Positions 34,370 to 43,923 of a DNA stretch of 64,000 nucleotides are shown piece after piece. The notes beneath the pieces are model-generated. The model saw only the letters and a program-made list of their open reading frames with translations, ran no database searches and was not told where the DNA came from. Origin of the DNA: Burkholderia cenocepacia (GTDB taxonomy: Bacteria; Pseudomonadota; Gammaproteobacteria; Burkholderiales; Burkholderiaceae); the NCBI RefSeq assembly GCF_014211915.1, contig NZ_CP060040.1, positions 2,666,001 through 2,730,000 of the forward strand. Reading direction: 5' to 3'. Each line of letters opens with the position of its first letter. Position 1 is the first letter of the stretch. The position numbers and the translations under genes were made by a program.

Positions 34370-35647
34370 ATGTCTTCCACACCGTTTTCCCCGATGCGTC
34401 GCCACCTGCTGGCCACTTCCGTGGCCGCCGGGGTGTCGGCGATGCTGCCCACCGCGCTGCATGCGGCCACCGGCGCGAGCGGCATACGCTCGTTTACCGC
34501 ACACATTCCCGATGAAGCCGTGGCCGACCTGCGCCGTCGCATTGCCGCGACGCGCTGGCCGGGCCGCGAGACCGTCGCCGACGAATCGCAGGGTGTGCGG
34601 CTCGCGCGCATGCAGGCGCTGCTGCGCTACTGGGGCACCGACTACGACTGGCGCAAGGGCGAGGCGCGCCTGAACGGTTTCCCGATGTTCATCACGGAAA
34701 TCGACGGGCTCGACATTCATTTCATTCACGTGCGGTCACGGCACGAGAACGCGATGCCGATGATCATGACGCACGGCTGGCCCGGTTCGATCTTCGAGCT
34801 GCTGAAGGCGATCGGCCCGCTCACCGACCCGACCGCGCACGGCGCGAGCGCGGACGATGCGTTCCACGTCGTCGTGCCGTCGCTGCCGGGCTTCGGCTTC
34901 TCGGGCCGGCCAACGAAGACCGGCTGGGGCTCCGATCACATCGCGCGAGCGTGGGGCGAGCTGATGGCGCGGCTCGGCTATACGCGTTTCGTGTCGCAGG
35001 GCGGCGACTGCGGCTCGGTGATCTCGCACCGGATGGCGATGCAGCGCGTGCAGGGGCTGGTCGGGATTCACGTGAACATGCCGGCGACGGTGCCGCCGGA
35101 GATCGCGACGCTGCTCGCGACCGATGCGCCCGCGCCGGCTTCGCTGTCGCCGAAGGAGAAGGCCGCGTACGAGAAGCTCGCGACGTTCTATCGCGACAAC
35201 TGCGGCTACTCGGCGATGATGGTCACGCGGCCGCAGACGGTCGGTTATGCGCTGGCGGATTCGCCGTCCGGGCAGGCTGCGTGGATGTACGACAAGATTT
35301 CGCAGTGGACTTATAGCGGAGGAGTACCGGAACGCTCGATTCCGCGCGACGAGATCCTCGACGACATTTCGTTGTACTGGCTGACGAACACCGCGACGTC
35401 GTCCGCGCAGATCTACTGGGAGGATCACTCGAACAATTTCAACGCGGTGGATATCTCGTTGCCGGCGGCGATCACGGTGTTTCCGGGCGAGATCTATCAG
35501 GCGCCGCGCAGTTGGGCCGAGCGCAGTTATCACAACCTGATCTACTTCAACGAAGTCGACAAGGGCGGGCACTTCGCGGCATGGGAGGAGCCGGAATTGT
35601 TTGCGCGTGAAGTGCGTGCCGGGTTCCGGCCGTTGCGGCGCGTGTAA
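34370..35647 (+). CDS. Exported epoxide hydrolase-family protein
   Basis: A 425-residue protein with a twin-Arg-like signal peptide (MSSTPFSPMRRHLLATS, cut after HAA) and an epoxide hydrolase N-terminal domain (FTAHIPDEAVADLRRRIAAT) before an alpha/beta-hydrolase domain. The oxyanion motif is THGWPGSIFEL, the nucleophile is the Asp of SQGGDCGSVISH, and the catalytic His is in KGGHFAAWEEPELF. It probably opens epoxides in the periplasm. ATG 34370 follows AAGGAGA by 10 nt. Confidence 0.9.
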   Translation: MSSTPFSPMRRHLLATSVAAGVSAMLPTALHAATGASGIRSFTAHIPDEAVADLRRRIAATRWPGRETVADESQGVRLARMQALLRYWGTDYDWRKGEARLNGFPMFITEIDGLDIHFIHVRSRHENAMPMIMTHGWPGSIFELLKAIGPLTDPTAHGASADDAFHVVVPSLPGFGFSGRPTKTGWGSDHIARAWGELMARLGYTRFVSQGGDCGSVISHRMAMQRVQGLVGIHVNMPATVPPEIATLLATDAPAPASLSPKEKAAYEKLATFYRDNCGYSAMMVTRPQTVGYALADSPSGQAAWMYDKISQWTYSGGVPERSIPRDEILDDISLYWLTNTATSSAQIYWEDHSNNFNAVDISLPAAITVFPGEIYQAPRSWAERSYHNLIYFNEVDKGGHFAAWEEPELFAREVRAGFRPLRRV

Positions 35648-35699
35648 GCAGGGGGCGCGACGAATGCGGGCCGGCCTGTTGCGCGGCTCGCGTTCGTTT

Positions 35700-37085
35700 T
35701 CAGGTCACCGCCTGCAACGCCTGCGCAAACCGCTTGTCCGCCAGATACGCGACGTTGAAGCGGCAATACTTCGACGGACGATCGGCCTGCGGCGAGAACA
35801 CCGCCCCGGGCGCGAGGATCACGCCGCGCTCCAGCAGCGCCTGCGCGAGCAACATCGAATCCGGCCAGCCGGGCAGCGCGGCCCACAGATACAGGTTCTG
35901 CTCGCACGGCCGATAGACCTCCGCGCCGAGACGGCCGAGCGCATCGAGCGCGGTGCCGGTCGCGCGCCGCAGCTTCTCCTGCAGATGATTCGTATGCCTG
36001 AGAAAATGGCCATCGCTGACGATCGCATCGAGCGTGCGTTCGCAGTATTCCGAGGTGCTGACGTGCGTCAGCATCTTCACGTCGGCGAGATCGCTGGCAA
36101 GCGCCGCATTGCACGCGAGAAACCCGACACGCAGCGCGGCCGACACCGATTTCGAAAAACTGCCGATATAAATGGTGCGGCGCAACTGGTCGAGCGTCGC
36201 GATGCGCGTGAGCGAGCGCGGCCGCAGGTCGGCCAGCGCATCGTCCTCGACGATGATCAGGTCGTGCGCGTCGGCGAGTTGCAGGATACGGTGCGCCTTG
36301 GCCGCACTCGTATCGGTTGCGGTCGGGTTGTGACCGACCGATTGCGTGAAGAACAGCTTCGGCCGGTACGCGGCGATGTGCTCGGCCAGCTTCGTGACGT
36401 CGGGCCCGTCGATCTCGCGCGGCACGCCGACGATGTTCGCGCCGCTCAGTTTCAACTTGCCGAACAGCGGGTAGTAGCCGGGATCGTCGACGAGCACGGT
36501 GTCGCCGGGGCGCACGAAATAGCGCAGCACGAGGTCCATCGCCTGGTTCGCGCCGTGCGTGAGCACGATCTGCACGGGCGGCGCCTCGATCTCGTAGCCG
36601 GCGAGCTTCTGCTGCAGCGACTGGCGCAGCGGCAGGTAGCCGAAGCGGCTGCCGTAGCGGAACAGCGACGCGGCGCTCGTGCGCATGATGCGCTGCTGGT
36701 ACTGGTTCAGCCGCGTTTCCTCGAGCCACTCGATCGGCGGGAAGCCTTCGCCGAGATTGAGCACGTCGGGCTTCGCGTGCAGTTGCTCGCGCATCAGCCA
36801 CACGATGTCCATCGCGCGGTCGAGCGAGCTCGGCTCGTCGAGCTCGGGCGCGGCCGCCGCGCGTCGCGTGACGAAGAAGCCCGAGCCGCGGCGCGGCTCG
36901 ATCAGGCCGTCGGCCGCGAGCATCTCGAACGCGCTGATCACGGTGTTCTTCGAGCAGCCGGCTGCCTCAGCGTATTCCCTGATCGACGGCAGTTTCGCGC
37001 CGGCCGGCAACACCCCTTCCTCGATCTGTCTGGCGAGATTGTCCGCCATCGCGCCAGACAGGCTGGCTTTTGCACGCTGTTTCAT
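35700..37085 (-). CDS. MocR-type regulator (GntR HTH plus aminotransferase domain)
   Basis: A 461-residue MocR/PdxR-family regulator. The N-terminal GntR winged helix has GVLPAGAKLPSIREYAEAAG and SKNTVISAFEMLAADGLIEP; a linker leads to a fold-type I PLP domain from about residue 110 (VLTHGANQAMDLVLRYFVRP, VDDPGYYPLFG, EDDALADLRP, PLP lysine in GSFSKSVSAALRVGF). MocR proteins sense PLP adducts of amino compounds. It is divergent from the HMG-CoA reductase gene with about 160 bp between, so it probably controls mevalonate use. Confidence 0.92.
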   Translation of the reverse strand: MKQRAKASLSGAMADNLARQIEEGVLPAGAKLPSIREYAEAAGCSKNTVISAFEMLAADGLIEPRRGSGFFVTRRAAAAPELDEPSSLDRAMDIVWLMREQLHAKPDVLNLGEGFPPIEWLEETRLNQYQQRIMRTSAASLFRYGSRFGYLPLRQSLQQKLAGYEIEAPPVQIVLTHGANQAMDLVLRYFVRPGDTVLVDDPGYYPLFGKLKLSGANIVGVPREIDGPDVTKLAEHIAAYRPKLFFTQSVGHNPTATDTSAAKAHRILQLADAHDLIIVEDDALADLRPRSLTRIATLDQLRRTIYIGSFSKSVSAALRVGFLACNAALASDLADVKMLTHVSTSEYCERTLDAIVSDGHFLRHTNHLQEKLRRATGTALDALGRLGAEVYRPCEQNLYLWAALPGWPDSMLLAQALLERGVILAPGAVFSPQADRPSKYCRFNVAYLADKRFAQALQAVT

Positions 37086-37247
37086 CGGAATCTTCCGTCG
37101 GACCGGCCCACTGTCATGGGTACGGTTGAGTGACTGTCTGCGCCGTTTGTACCTTTTCAATGGGTACAGCGTGACTATTATTCGGCTGTCCGCCGCTCGC
37201 CGCAAGCACCGACGGGCGACATCGCCACCCGCAACAGTCAATCCATC

Positions 37248-38534
37248 ATGCCGATCGATTCCGCCTTGCCGAACTTCCGCTCGCTGACGCCCGAGCAACG
37301 CCTGTCCCACTTGTCCCGTGCCGTCGGGCTCGACGATGCCGAGCACGCGCTGCTCGCCCGACCGGGCGCGCTGCCGCTCGATACCGCGAACGGGATGATC
37401 GAGAACGTGATCGGCACGTTCGAGCTGCCGATGGCGGTGGCCGGCTACTTCCGGATCAACGATCGGGACGTGATCGTGCCGATGGCCGTCGAGGAGCCGT
37501 CGATCGTGGCGGCCGCATCGTACATGGCGAAGCTTTCCCGCGCGGCGGGCGGCTTCCGCACGTCGAGCAGCGGCCCGCTGATGCGTGCGCAGGTCCAGGT
37601 GGTCGGCGTCGACGATCCGTATGGCGCGCGGCTCGCGATCCTGCGTCATGCGGCCGAACTGATCGCCCTCGCGAACAGTCGCGACAAGGTGCTGGTCGGC
37701 CTCGGCGGCGGCTGCCGCGACATCGAGGTTCATGTGTTCCCCGACACGCCGCGCGGCGCGATGATCGTCGCGCACCTGATCGTCGACGTGCGCGACGCGA
37801 TGGGCGCGAACACGGTCAACACGATGGCCGAAACCGTCGCGACGCGCATCGAGGCGATTACCGGCGGCCAGGTACGGTTGCGGATACTGTCCAACCTCGC
37901 CGACCTGCGGTTGGCGCGCGCAGAGGTACGGTACTCGGCCGCGACGCTCGCGACCGACGATTACGCCGGCGAAGCGGTGATCGACCGCGTGATCGACGCA
38001 TACGTGTTCGCGGCGACCGATCCGTACCGCGCGGCGACCCACAACAAGGGCATCATGAACGGCATCGATCCGGTGGTGGTCGCGACCGGCAACGACTGGC
38101 GCGCGGTCGAGGCCGGCGCGCATGCGTACGCGAGCCGCAGCGGCCGCTATACGTCGCTGACGACGTGGGAGAAGGCCGCGAACGGCGACCTCGTCGGCAC
38201 GATCGAGATGCCGATGCCGGTCGGGCTCGTCGGCGGCGCGACGAAGACGCATCCGCTCGCGCGCCTCGCTTTGAAGATCATGAACGTGACGTCCGCGCAG
38301 GCACTCGGCGAAATTGCGGTCGCGGTCGGGCTTGCGCAGAATCTCGGGGCGCTGCGTGCGCTTGCGACCGAAGGGATCCAGCGCGGCCACATGGCGCTGC
38401 ATGCGCGCAACATCGCCGTCGCGGCCGGCGCGACCGGCGCCGACATCGACCGGATCGCGCAGCGGATGGTCGCGGCGAAGGACGTGCGTACCGATTTCGC
38501 CGTCGAGCTGCTCGCGGGCCGCAGCGGCGGCTGA
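37248..38534 (+). CDS. mvaA: Class II HMG-CoA reductase (degradative)
   Basis: A 428-residue hydroxymethylglutaryl-CoA reductase of the class II type known from Pseudomonas mevalonii, where it oxidises mevalonate to HMG-CoA with NAD and CoA. Catalytic landmarks: Glu in [10 protein letters not shown], Lys in [13 protein letters not shown], Asp in the same region, and His in [10 protein letters not shown]. Bacteria of this group use the MEP route for isoprenoids, so the enzyme is catabolic. Two transporter genes follow on the same strand. No HMG-CoA lyase gene is seen nearby. Confidence 0.94.
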   Translation: MPIDSALPNFRSLTPEQRLSHLSRAVGLDDAEHALLARPGALPLDTANGMIENVIGTFELPMAVAGYFRINDRDVIVPMAVEEPSIVAAASYMAKLSRAAGGFRTSSSGPLMRAQVQVVGVDDPYGARLAILRHAAELIALANSRDKVLVGLGGGCRDIEVHVFPDTPRGAMIVAHLIVDVRDAMGANTVNTMAETVATRIEAITGGQVRLRILSNLADLRLARAEVRYSAATLATDDYAGEAVIDRVIDAYVFAATDPYRAATHNKGIMNGIDPVVVATGNDWRAVEAGAHAYASRSGRYTSLTTWEKAANGDLVGTIEMPMPVGLVGGATKTHPLARLALKIMNVTSAQALGEIAVAVGLAQNLGALRALATEGIQRGHMALHARNIAVAAGATGADIDRIAQRMVAAKDVRTDFAVELLAGRSGG

Positions 38535-38622
38535 CGCGCGGCTGCGCGCCGCGTGATCGATGCGGCGTGCAGTCCGCGCCGCGCCGGCCCGGCCGGCGAC
38601 ATATCAAACCAGGAGGAGACAC

Positions 38623-39120
38623 ATGGAACAGACCGGTTCAAGCGCCGTCGCACCCGCGCCGCATCGCACCCGGCCGTTGGCCGGCGCCGATGCGGCGGCC
38701 ACGACGCTCGTCGAGGTATGGGGCGACACGGTGGCGACGAAGCATCTCGCGTGGTCGGTGCTGCTCGGCATCGCGATCAGCCTCGGCGCGTTCGAGATCG
38801 GCCGCATCGCGCTCGCATCGTTCGTGCACGACGCGGCGATCGCCCGCGCTTATGCGATGCTGATCGGCCTCGGCGGGTGCCTGCTGGCTGGCACGATCTG
38901 CGCCGTGCTGTTCAAGCCGAAGCGCACGGTGATCGAACATGCGGCGGGCAGCGCCGAGCGCGACGACGCCTTGCGGCAACTCGCCGAAGCTTCGGGCGGG
39001 ATCGGCGCACCGAGCGACCTGTCGGCCAGCGCGCGCGCCGAGATGGAGGAACTCGGGCTGCTCGACCTGTTCGCGTCGTACGACGCGTCGACCGGGCGCG
39101 CACGCGCGGGAGGCCGCTGA
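38623..39120 (+). CDS. Small membrane subunit of a TctA-type transporter (TctB-like)
   Basis: A 165-residue membrane protein with two helices (about residues 43-65 and 79-100), a soluble C-terminal part (PKRTVIEHAAGSAERDD...) and no signal peptide. The ribosome binding site AGGAGGA is strong. Its stop overlaps the start of the TctA-type gene, so it is probably the small accessory membrane subunit of that transporter, though it is not a standard TctB sequence. Context suggests mevalonate or a related acid as substrate. Confidence 0.7.
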   Translation: MEQTGSSAVAPAPHRTRPLAGADAAATTLVEVWGDTVATKHLAWSVLLGIAISLGAFEIGRIALASFVHDAAIARAYAMLIGLGGCLLAGTICAVLFKPKRTVIEHAAGSAERDDALRQLAEASGGIGAPSDLSASARAEMEELGLLDLFASYDASTGRARAGGR

Positions 39121-40499
39121 TGGATGCACTGCTGCAGGCGTTGCCGGCCGCGTTCGCGATGGGGCTGCTCGGCGCGATCGTGTTCTCCGGCATCGGGCTG
39201 ATCTCCGGCACCGACGAAACGACGACGATCGCGCCGCTCACGTTGCTCGTCGCGCTGCTCGGCGTGCCGCCGGCCGGCGTGTTCACGTTTTTCCTCGCGG
39301 GCGCGGTGGCCAAGCACATCACGCATGCGATCCCGACCGCGCTGCTCGGCATTCCCGGCGACACGATGGCGGCGCCGCTGCTGCAACAGGCGACGCTGCT
39401 GCGCGCGCTCGGCGTGCCACACATCGCGCTGCGCAAGATGATCTCCGGTGCGATCGTCGCCGCGTTCGTCGCGCTGCCCCTCGCGGTGCTGTTCGCGTCG
39501 TTGCTCGCGCCGTTCGGCGCGGCGATCGCGAAGGCCGCGCCGTGGGTGTTCCTCGCGGCGGCCGTCGGCATCGCATACTGCTCGGCGGGGCGTTGGGCGT
39601 CGGTGCTGCTGCTGGTGCCGTTCGTGATGCTGGTGGTCGGGCTGCAGGCGCTCACGGGTCATTACGGCGTGAAGCTGAGCGTCAGCTACTTCCTCGGGAT
39701 CGCGATCGGCCCGCTGGTGGCCGACCTGTTCTCGATCCTGTCGCCGGCCGAGCGGCGGCGCATGCGCCGCGACGGGCCGTCGACGTTCGTGCTCGCGCCC
39801 GACGTGAAAAGCTGGCGCGGCTATTTCCCCAATCCGCTGAAGGTACTCGACCGCGAGCAGGTCGCGTGGACGGTCGGCACGGCGGCCGTGTCGAGCGCGA
39901 CGTTCGTGTTCAGCCCGGTCGCGATGACGGTGCTGATGGGCGAGATCGTCGGCGCGCGCGTGCGTCATGCGTATCAGCGCCTGACGACCGTGATCGCCGC
40001 ACGTAACGGCGTGACCGAGGCCACCTATATCGCCGAGGCACTGATTCCGCTGATCGCGTTCGGGCTGCCGCTGAGCCCGGTGGCGGCCGGCCCGGCCGCG
40101 CCGCTGTTCAATGCGCCGCCTCGCTTCACGGTCGACGTGGCGAGCGGGCAGATCCACAACCTCCATACGCTGATGAGCTGGCCCGAGTTCCTCGGCTACG
40201 GGCTGCTGTCGATCGTGCTGGCCGCGCTGATCGCGTATCCGCTCGCGATGCACCACGCGCACCGCGCGGCATCGTTCGTCGCGCGCAAGCTGAGCCACGA
40301 AGCGATCATCGCGACCTTCGCGGGGCTGATCGTCGTGATCGGCGTGTGGGAAGGGCAACTGCTCGGGCTCGCCGTGATCGTGACGATCGGCCTGTTCGGC
40401 GGGATGCTGTCGCGCCTGTTCGCGTTCAACACCGGCGTGCAGTTCATGGGCTATTACGTCGCGGTGCTCAGCGTGCCCGCGATCGCCAGGCTGTTCTGA
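39120..40499 (+). CDS. TctA-family tripartite tricarboxylate transporter permease
   Basis: A 459-residue protein with about 11-12 transmembrane helices and TctA-like features (SGIGLISGTDETTTIAPLTL, AHAIPTALLGIPGD-like region, AGPAAPLFNAPP). TctA is the large membrane subunit of carboxylate transporters that use a periplasmic binding protein; no such protein is encoded next to it. The ATG overlaps the previous stop (TGATG), showing coupling. Placement behind HMG-CoA reductase suggests uptake of mevalonate. Confidence 0.85.
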   Translation: MDALLQALPAAFAMGLLGAIVFSGIGLISGTDETTTIAPLTLLVALLGVPPAGVFTFFLAGAVAKHITHAIPTALLGIPGDTMAAPLLQQATLLRALGVPHIALRKMISGAIVAAFVALPLAVLFASLLAPFGAAIAKAAPWVFLAAAVGIAYCSAGRWASVLLLVPFVMLVVGLQALTGHYGVKLSVSYFLGIAIGPLVADLFSILSPAERRRMRRDGPSTFVLAPDVKSWRGYFPNPLKVLDREQVAWTVGTAAVSSATFVFSPVAMTVLMGEIVGARVRHAYQRLTTVIAARNGVTEATYIAEALIPLIAFGLPLSPVAAGPAAPLFNAPPRFTVDVASGQIHNLHTLMSWPEFLGYGLLSIVLAALIAYPLAMHHAHRAASFVARKLSHEAIIATFAGLIVVIGVWEGQLLGLAVIVTIGLFGGMLSRLFAFNTGVQFMGYYVAVLSVPAIARLF

Positions 40500-40755
40500 C
40501 TCGCCGGCGCACGGGGCCGCGAGTGCCGCGCGGCCGTGCCGAAGCGTCGTTTTCCCGCGATTTTTGAATCGCTGTGTGTCGTGTTCGCACACGGATACGT
40601 TGAGATACAAAGCGTCCGGACGGTTCGGATATAAAACCGGTGAAGCGATTCACACGGCGGCGCGGTGCCATGCGCTGCCGCCGCGAATGGCGAGAACCGA
40701 TTGCCCGCACGTGCCGCGGGCCCTTTCCTTAGCGATCGACAATGGAGAACGAGTC

Positions 40756-41799
40756 ATGCCTGATACCGTGAACACCCGCCGCCGCCTGATCCTGGGCTCG
40801 ACGCTGGCGAGCCTGAGCCTGGCCGACCTCGGCTTCAGCGCACTCGCGCAGGCCCAGTCGGCGCCCGATGCATCCGCGGCGAAGCGCCCGGCCGGCGTCG
40901 CGTCGCTGGGCACGATCCACCAGATCGACGCGGGCGTGCTCAACGTCGGGTATGCGGATCTCGGCCCGAAGAACGGCCCCGTCGTGTTCCTGCTGCATGG
41001 CTGGCCGTACGACATCTACAGCTACGCGGACGTCGCGCCGCTGCTCGTCGCGGCCGGCTATCGCGTGATCGTGCCGTATCTGCGCGGCTACGGCTCGACG
41101 ACGTTCCGCTCGGCCGATACGGTACGCAACGGCCAGCAGGCGGTGACGGCCGTCGACATCGTCGCGCTGATGGACGCGCTGAAGATCGACCGCGCGGTGT
41201 TCGGCGGCTACGACTGGGGCGCGCGCACGGCCGACGTCATCGCGGCGCTGTGGCCGCAGCGCGTGAAGGCGCTGGTGTCGGTGAGCGGCTACCTGATCGG
41301 CAGTCAGGCGGCGAACGCCAAGCCGTTGCCGCCGCAGGCCGAATTCCAGTGGTGGTATCAGTTCTATTTCACGACGGAGCGCGGCGAACTCGGCTACGCG
41401 CAGAACCGCGAGGCGTTCAACAAGCTGATCTGGCAACTCGCGTCGCCGAAGTGGCAGTTCTCCGACGAAACCTATGCGCGCTCGGCCGCATCGTTCCGGA
41501 ATCCGGATCATGTGGCCGTCGTGATCCACAACTATCGCTGGCGTCTCGGGCTCGCGAAGGGCGAAGCGCAATACGACGACATCGAGCGGCGTCTCGCGGC
41601 GGGGCCTGCGATCGCCGTGCCGACGATCACGATGGAAGGCGACGCGAACGGCGCGCCGCATCCGGAGCCGGCCGCGTACGCGAAGAAGTTCACCGGCAAG
41701 TATCAGCACCGGACCATCACCGGCGGCATCGGCCACAACCTGCCGCAGGAAGCGCCGCAGGCTTTCGCCGATGCGGTCCTGCAAGTGGAGCATCTGTGA
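40756..41799 (+). CDS. Tat-exported alpha/beta hydrolase (dehalogenase/epoxide hydrolase type)
   Basis: A 347-residue protein with a twin-arginine signal peptide (NTRRRLILGSTLAS, cut after AQA). The alpha/beta-hydrolase domain has the oxyanion segment LLHGWPYDIYSY, an Asp nucleophile in GGYDWGAR, and the catalytic His in GGIGHNLPQEAP. The Asp nucleophile and the Trp next to it fit haloalkane dehalogenase/epoxide hydrolase relatives. ATG 40756 follows GGAGAAC by 5-8 nt. It overlaps the next gene by 1 nt, so the two are coupled. Confidence 0.88.
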   Translation: MPDTVNTRRRLILGSTLASLSLADLGFSALAQAQSAPDASAAKRPAGVASLGTIHQIDAGVLNVGYADLGPKNGPVVFLLHGWPYDIYSYADVAPLLVAAGYRVIVPYLRGYGSTTFRSADTVRNGQQAVTAVDIVALMDALKIDRAVFGGYDWGARTADVIAALWPQRVKALVSVSGYLIGSQAANAKPLPPQAEFQWWYQFYFTTERGELGYAQNREAFNKLIWQLASPKWQFSDETYARSAASFRNPDHVAVVIHNYRWRLGLAKGEAQYDDIERRLAAGPAIAVPTITMEGDANGAPHPEPAAYAKKFTGKYQHRTITGGIGHNLPQEAPQAFADAVLQVEHL

Positions 41800-42341
41800 T
41801 GCGGGCCCGTGTAGGGCTGGGGCCGCACGGTGTGCGTCGTGCGCTCGTCGCGGGTGTGCTGCTGGCCGGCGCGTGGTCGGCGAGCGGGCCGGCCGCGTTC
41901 GCGGAACAGCCGAAACCGGCCGCGGCCGCGTCGCCGATCTACGGCGTGACGATTCCGCCCGGCTACCGGAAGTGGGAGATGGTCGCGCCGGCCGAAGAGG
42001 CCGCCCCGCTCGACGAGCTGCGCGTGGTGCTCGGCAACCCGGTCGCGATCCGCGCGCTCGAACAGGCGACGCTGCCGTTTCCGGACGGCACGATCCTCGT
42101 GAAGCTCGCATACAAGCGCAAGCAGTCCGACGAGTTCGCGCCCGCGACGGTGCCCGGCCAGGCGACGACCGTGCAGGTGATGGTGAAGGATTCACGCCGT
42201 TACGCAGCGACGGGCGGCTGGGGATTCGGGCGCTTCGTCAACGGCGTGCCGGCCGACATCGGCCAGCATCAGACGTGCTTTGCGTGCCATCAGGCGCGGG
42301 TAAAGAACCACGACTACGTGTTCACGCGGCTCGCGCCATGA
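41799..42341 (+). CDS. Cytochrome P460-family c-type cytochrome
   Basis: A 180-residue exported haem protein: a signal peptide (to AFAEQ), the P460 fold (IYGVTIPPGYRKWEMVAPAE, VKLAYKRKQSDEF, GGWGFGRFVNG) and a C-terminal c-type haem motif CFACHQA. Family members include hydroxylamine-oxidising cytochrome P460 and P460-like cytochromes of unknown use; electron transfer or detoxification in the periplasm is likely. The start overlaps the stop of the hydrolase gene (TGATG). A terminator follows at 42369. Confidence 0.88.
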   Translation: MRARVGLGPHGVRRALVAGVLLAGAWSASGPAAFAEQPKPAAAASPIYGVTIPPGYRKWEMVAPAEEAAPLDELRVVLGNPVAIRALEQATLPFPDGTILVKLAYKRKQSDEFAPATVPGQATTVQVMVKDSRRYAATGGWGFGRFVNGVPADIGQHQTCFACHQARVKNHDYVFTRLAP

Positions 42342-42368
42342 CGTGACACGGCGGTGTGAAGGCGAAGG

Positions 42369-42399
42369 AAAGGCGTGCCCCGCGAGGCACGCCTTTTTT
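42369..42399 (+). terminator. Rho-independent terminator
   Basis: An 11-bp A-rich/GC stem (AAAGGCGTGCC with its partner GGCACGCCTTT), a 6-nt loop and a run of six T. Confidence 0.9.
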
Positions 42400-42625
42400 C
42401 GTGGTGCGTAGCGCGAGGCGAAACGAATCCCCTCGGCAAACGGGTTTGTATCGCTCTGTATCTGCAGCCGCTTCTGAAAAACTGGCATGCAGAAAGCCCG
42501 GTTTCGGAAACATGCCGGATACGTGCGCGGGTTCTACTGTCGACATGCAGCAAACGTTCGGTGCCAGACGTTCGCACCGGATGCCTAAGTGATCGACCAC
42601 CCAACTTCGTTCAAGGAGAAATCTC

Positions 42626-42973
42626 ATGAAAGCCGCTCGAATCCTCGCCGTTGCCGTTCTCGCCGTCGCCCCCGCACTGTCGTTCGCCGATACCGGCCAC
42701 GGCCTCACGCGTGCCGAAGTGCGCGCCGACCTCGTCCGTCTCGAGAAGGCCGGCTACAACCCGGCCGGCAGCGAAGCGCATTACCCGGACGACATCGCCG
42801 CCGCAGAGCATGCCGTCGCGGCTGCCGAGCAGGTCGCGCGTTCCGACCAGAACGGCCCGTCGAAGTCGCAAGACGACAACGTGGCCGATGCGTCGACGCC
42901 GGCCGGCCATCGCGATGCCGCGCCGTCGCGTGCCGCACGCAACGCCGCCGACGACCTGTACGCGCATTCGTGA
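42626..42973 (+). CDS. DUF4148 protein
   Basis: A 115-residue periplasmic protein with a signal peptide (ends LSFADT) and the DUF4148 pattern LTRAEVRADLVRLEKAGYNP, common and repeated in Burkholderia genomes. The function is unknown. A strong AAGGAGA lies 7 nt before the ATG. It stands alone between a cytochrome and a hydrolase gene. Confidence 0.92.
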   Translation: MKAARILAVAVLAVAPALSFADTGHGLTRAEVRADLVRLEKAGYNPAGSEAHYPDDIAAAEHAVAAAEQVARSDQNGPSKSQDDNVADASTPAGHRDAAPSRAARNAADDLYAHS

Positions 42974-43057
42974 TCTCGCGTCGCGCCTGCCGCATGCAGG
43001 CGCGGCCGCTCAGACAGTACTTCACTTCAACGACACGATTAAGAAAGGAGCATGACG

Positions 43058-43849
43058 ATGGCCGGTTTGATGAAACGCGCTCTGGTATCCGCCGCGATGA
43101 TCGGCGGACTGTTCGGTGCGGTCGCGGCGCAGGCCGCGCCGAAGGAAGACCTGAAGGGCACCAACGTCGTGCTCGTGCATGGCGCGTTCGCCGACGGGTC
43201 GAGCTGGAACCGCGTGATTCCGCTGCTCGAGGCGCGCGGCCTGCACGTGGTGTCGGTGCAGAATCCGCTGAGCTCGCTCGCCGACGATGCGGCCGCGACG
43301 AAGCGCACGATCGATGAACAGAAGGGACCGGTCGTGCTGGTCGGCCATTCGTGGGCCGGCGTCGTGATCAGCGATGCGGGCAACGACGACAAGGTGAAGT
43401 CGCTCGTATACGTCGCGGCGTTCGCGCCCGACAACGGCCAGTCGATCGCGGACGTCACGCAGGGGCTGCCGGCGCCGTCATGGGCCGGCGAGCTGCGCCA
43501 GGACGCGGGCGGTTTCGCGCGGCTGTCGGACAAGGCGATCGCGCAGGATTTCGCGCCGGATCTGCCGCCCACGCAGCAGCGCCTCGTTGCCGCGACCCAG
43601 GGGCCGTGGTATGGCGGGTGCATCTCGGAGAAGGTCACGCAGGCGGCGTGGCATGCGAAGCCGTCGACGTTCGTGGTCGCGACGCAGGACCGGATGATCG
43701 ACCCGAAGCTGCAGGAGGCAATGGCGAAGCGGATCGGCGCGACGGTCACGCGCGTGAATGCCAGCCACGTCGCGATGCTGAGCCAGCCGAAGGCCGTGGC
43801 CGACGCGATCATTGCCGCCGCCGAGCGCGCGAAGCAGGATACGCAGTGA
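43058..43849 (+). CDS. Exported alpha/beta hydrolase
   Basis: A 263-residue secreted alpha/beta hydrolase: signal peptide to AAQAAP, oxyanion HGAFADGSSWNRVI, nucleophile VGHSWAGVVISDAG and His in NASHVAMLSQPKAV. This compact form (ADGSSW, GHSWGG, WYGGCISEKVTQAAW) is the EstC/hydroxynitrile-lyase-like type common in soil bacteria. ATG 43058 is 7 nt after AAAGGAG; ATG 43052 is too close. The amidase gene follows 74 bp later. Confidence 0.9.
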   Translation: MAGLMKRALVSAAMIGGLFGAVAAQAAPKEDLKGTNVVLVHGAFADGSSWNRVIPLLEARGLHVVSVQNPLSSLADDAAATKRTIDEQKGPVVLVGHSWAGVVISDAGNDDKVKSLVYVAAFAPDNGQSIADVTQGLPAPSWAGELRQDAGGFARLSDKAIAQDFAPDLPPTQQRLVAATQGPWYGGCISEKVTQAAWHAKPSTFVVATQDRMIDPKLQEAMAKRIGATVTRVNASHVAMLSQPKAVADAIIAAAERAKQDTQ

Positions 43850-43923
43850 GCGAATGCGGCGCCGCGCTGTCGTGAGGCGGCGCGGCGCCGCGTGATCGTG
43901 ATGTCTTTTCACCAGGAGAAGTC

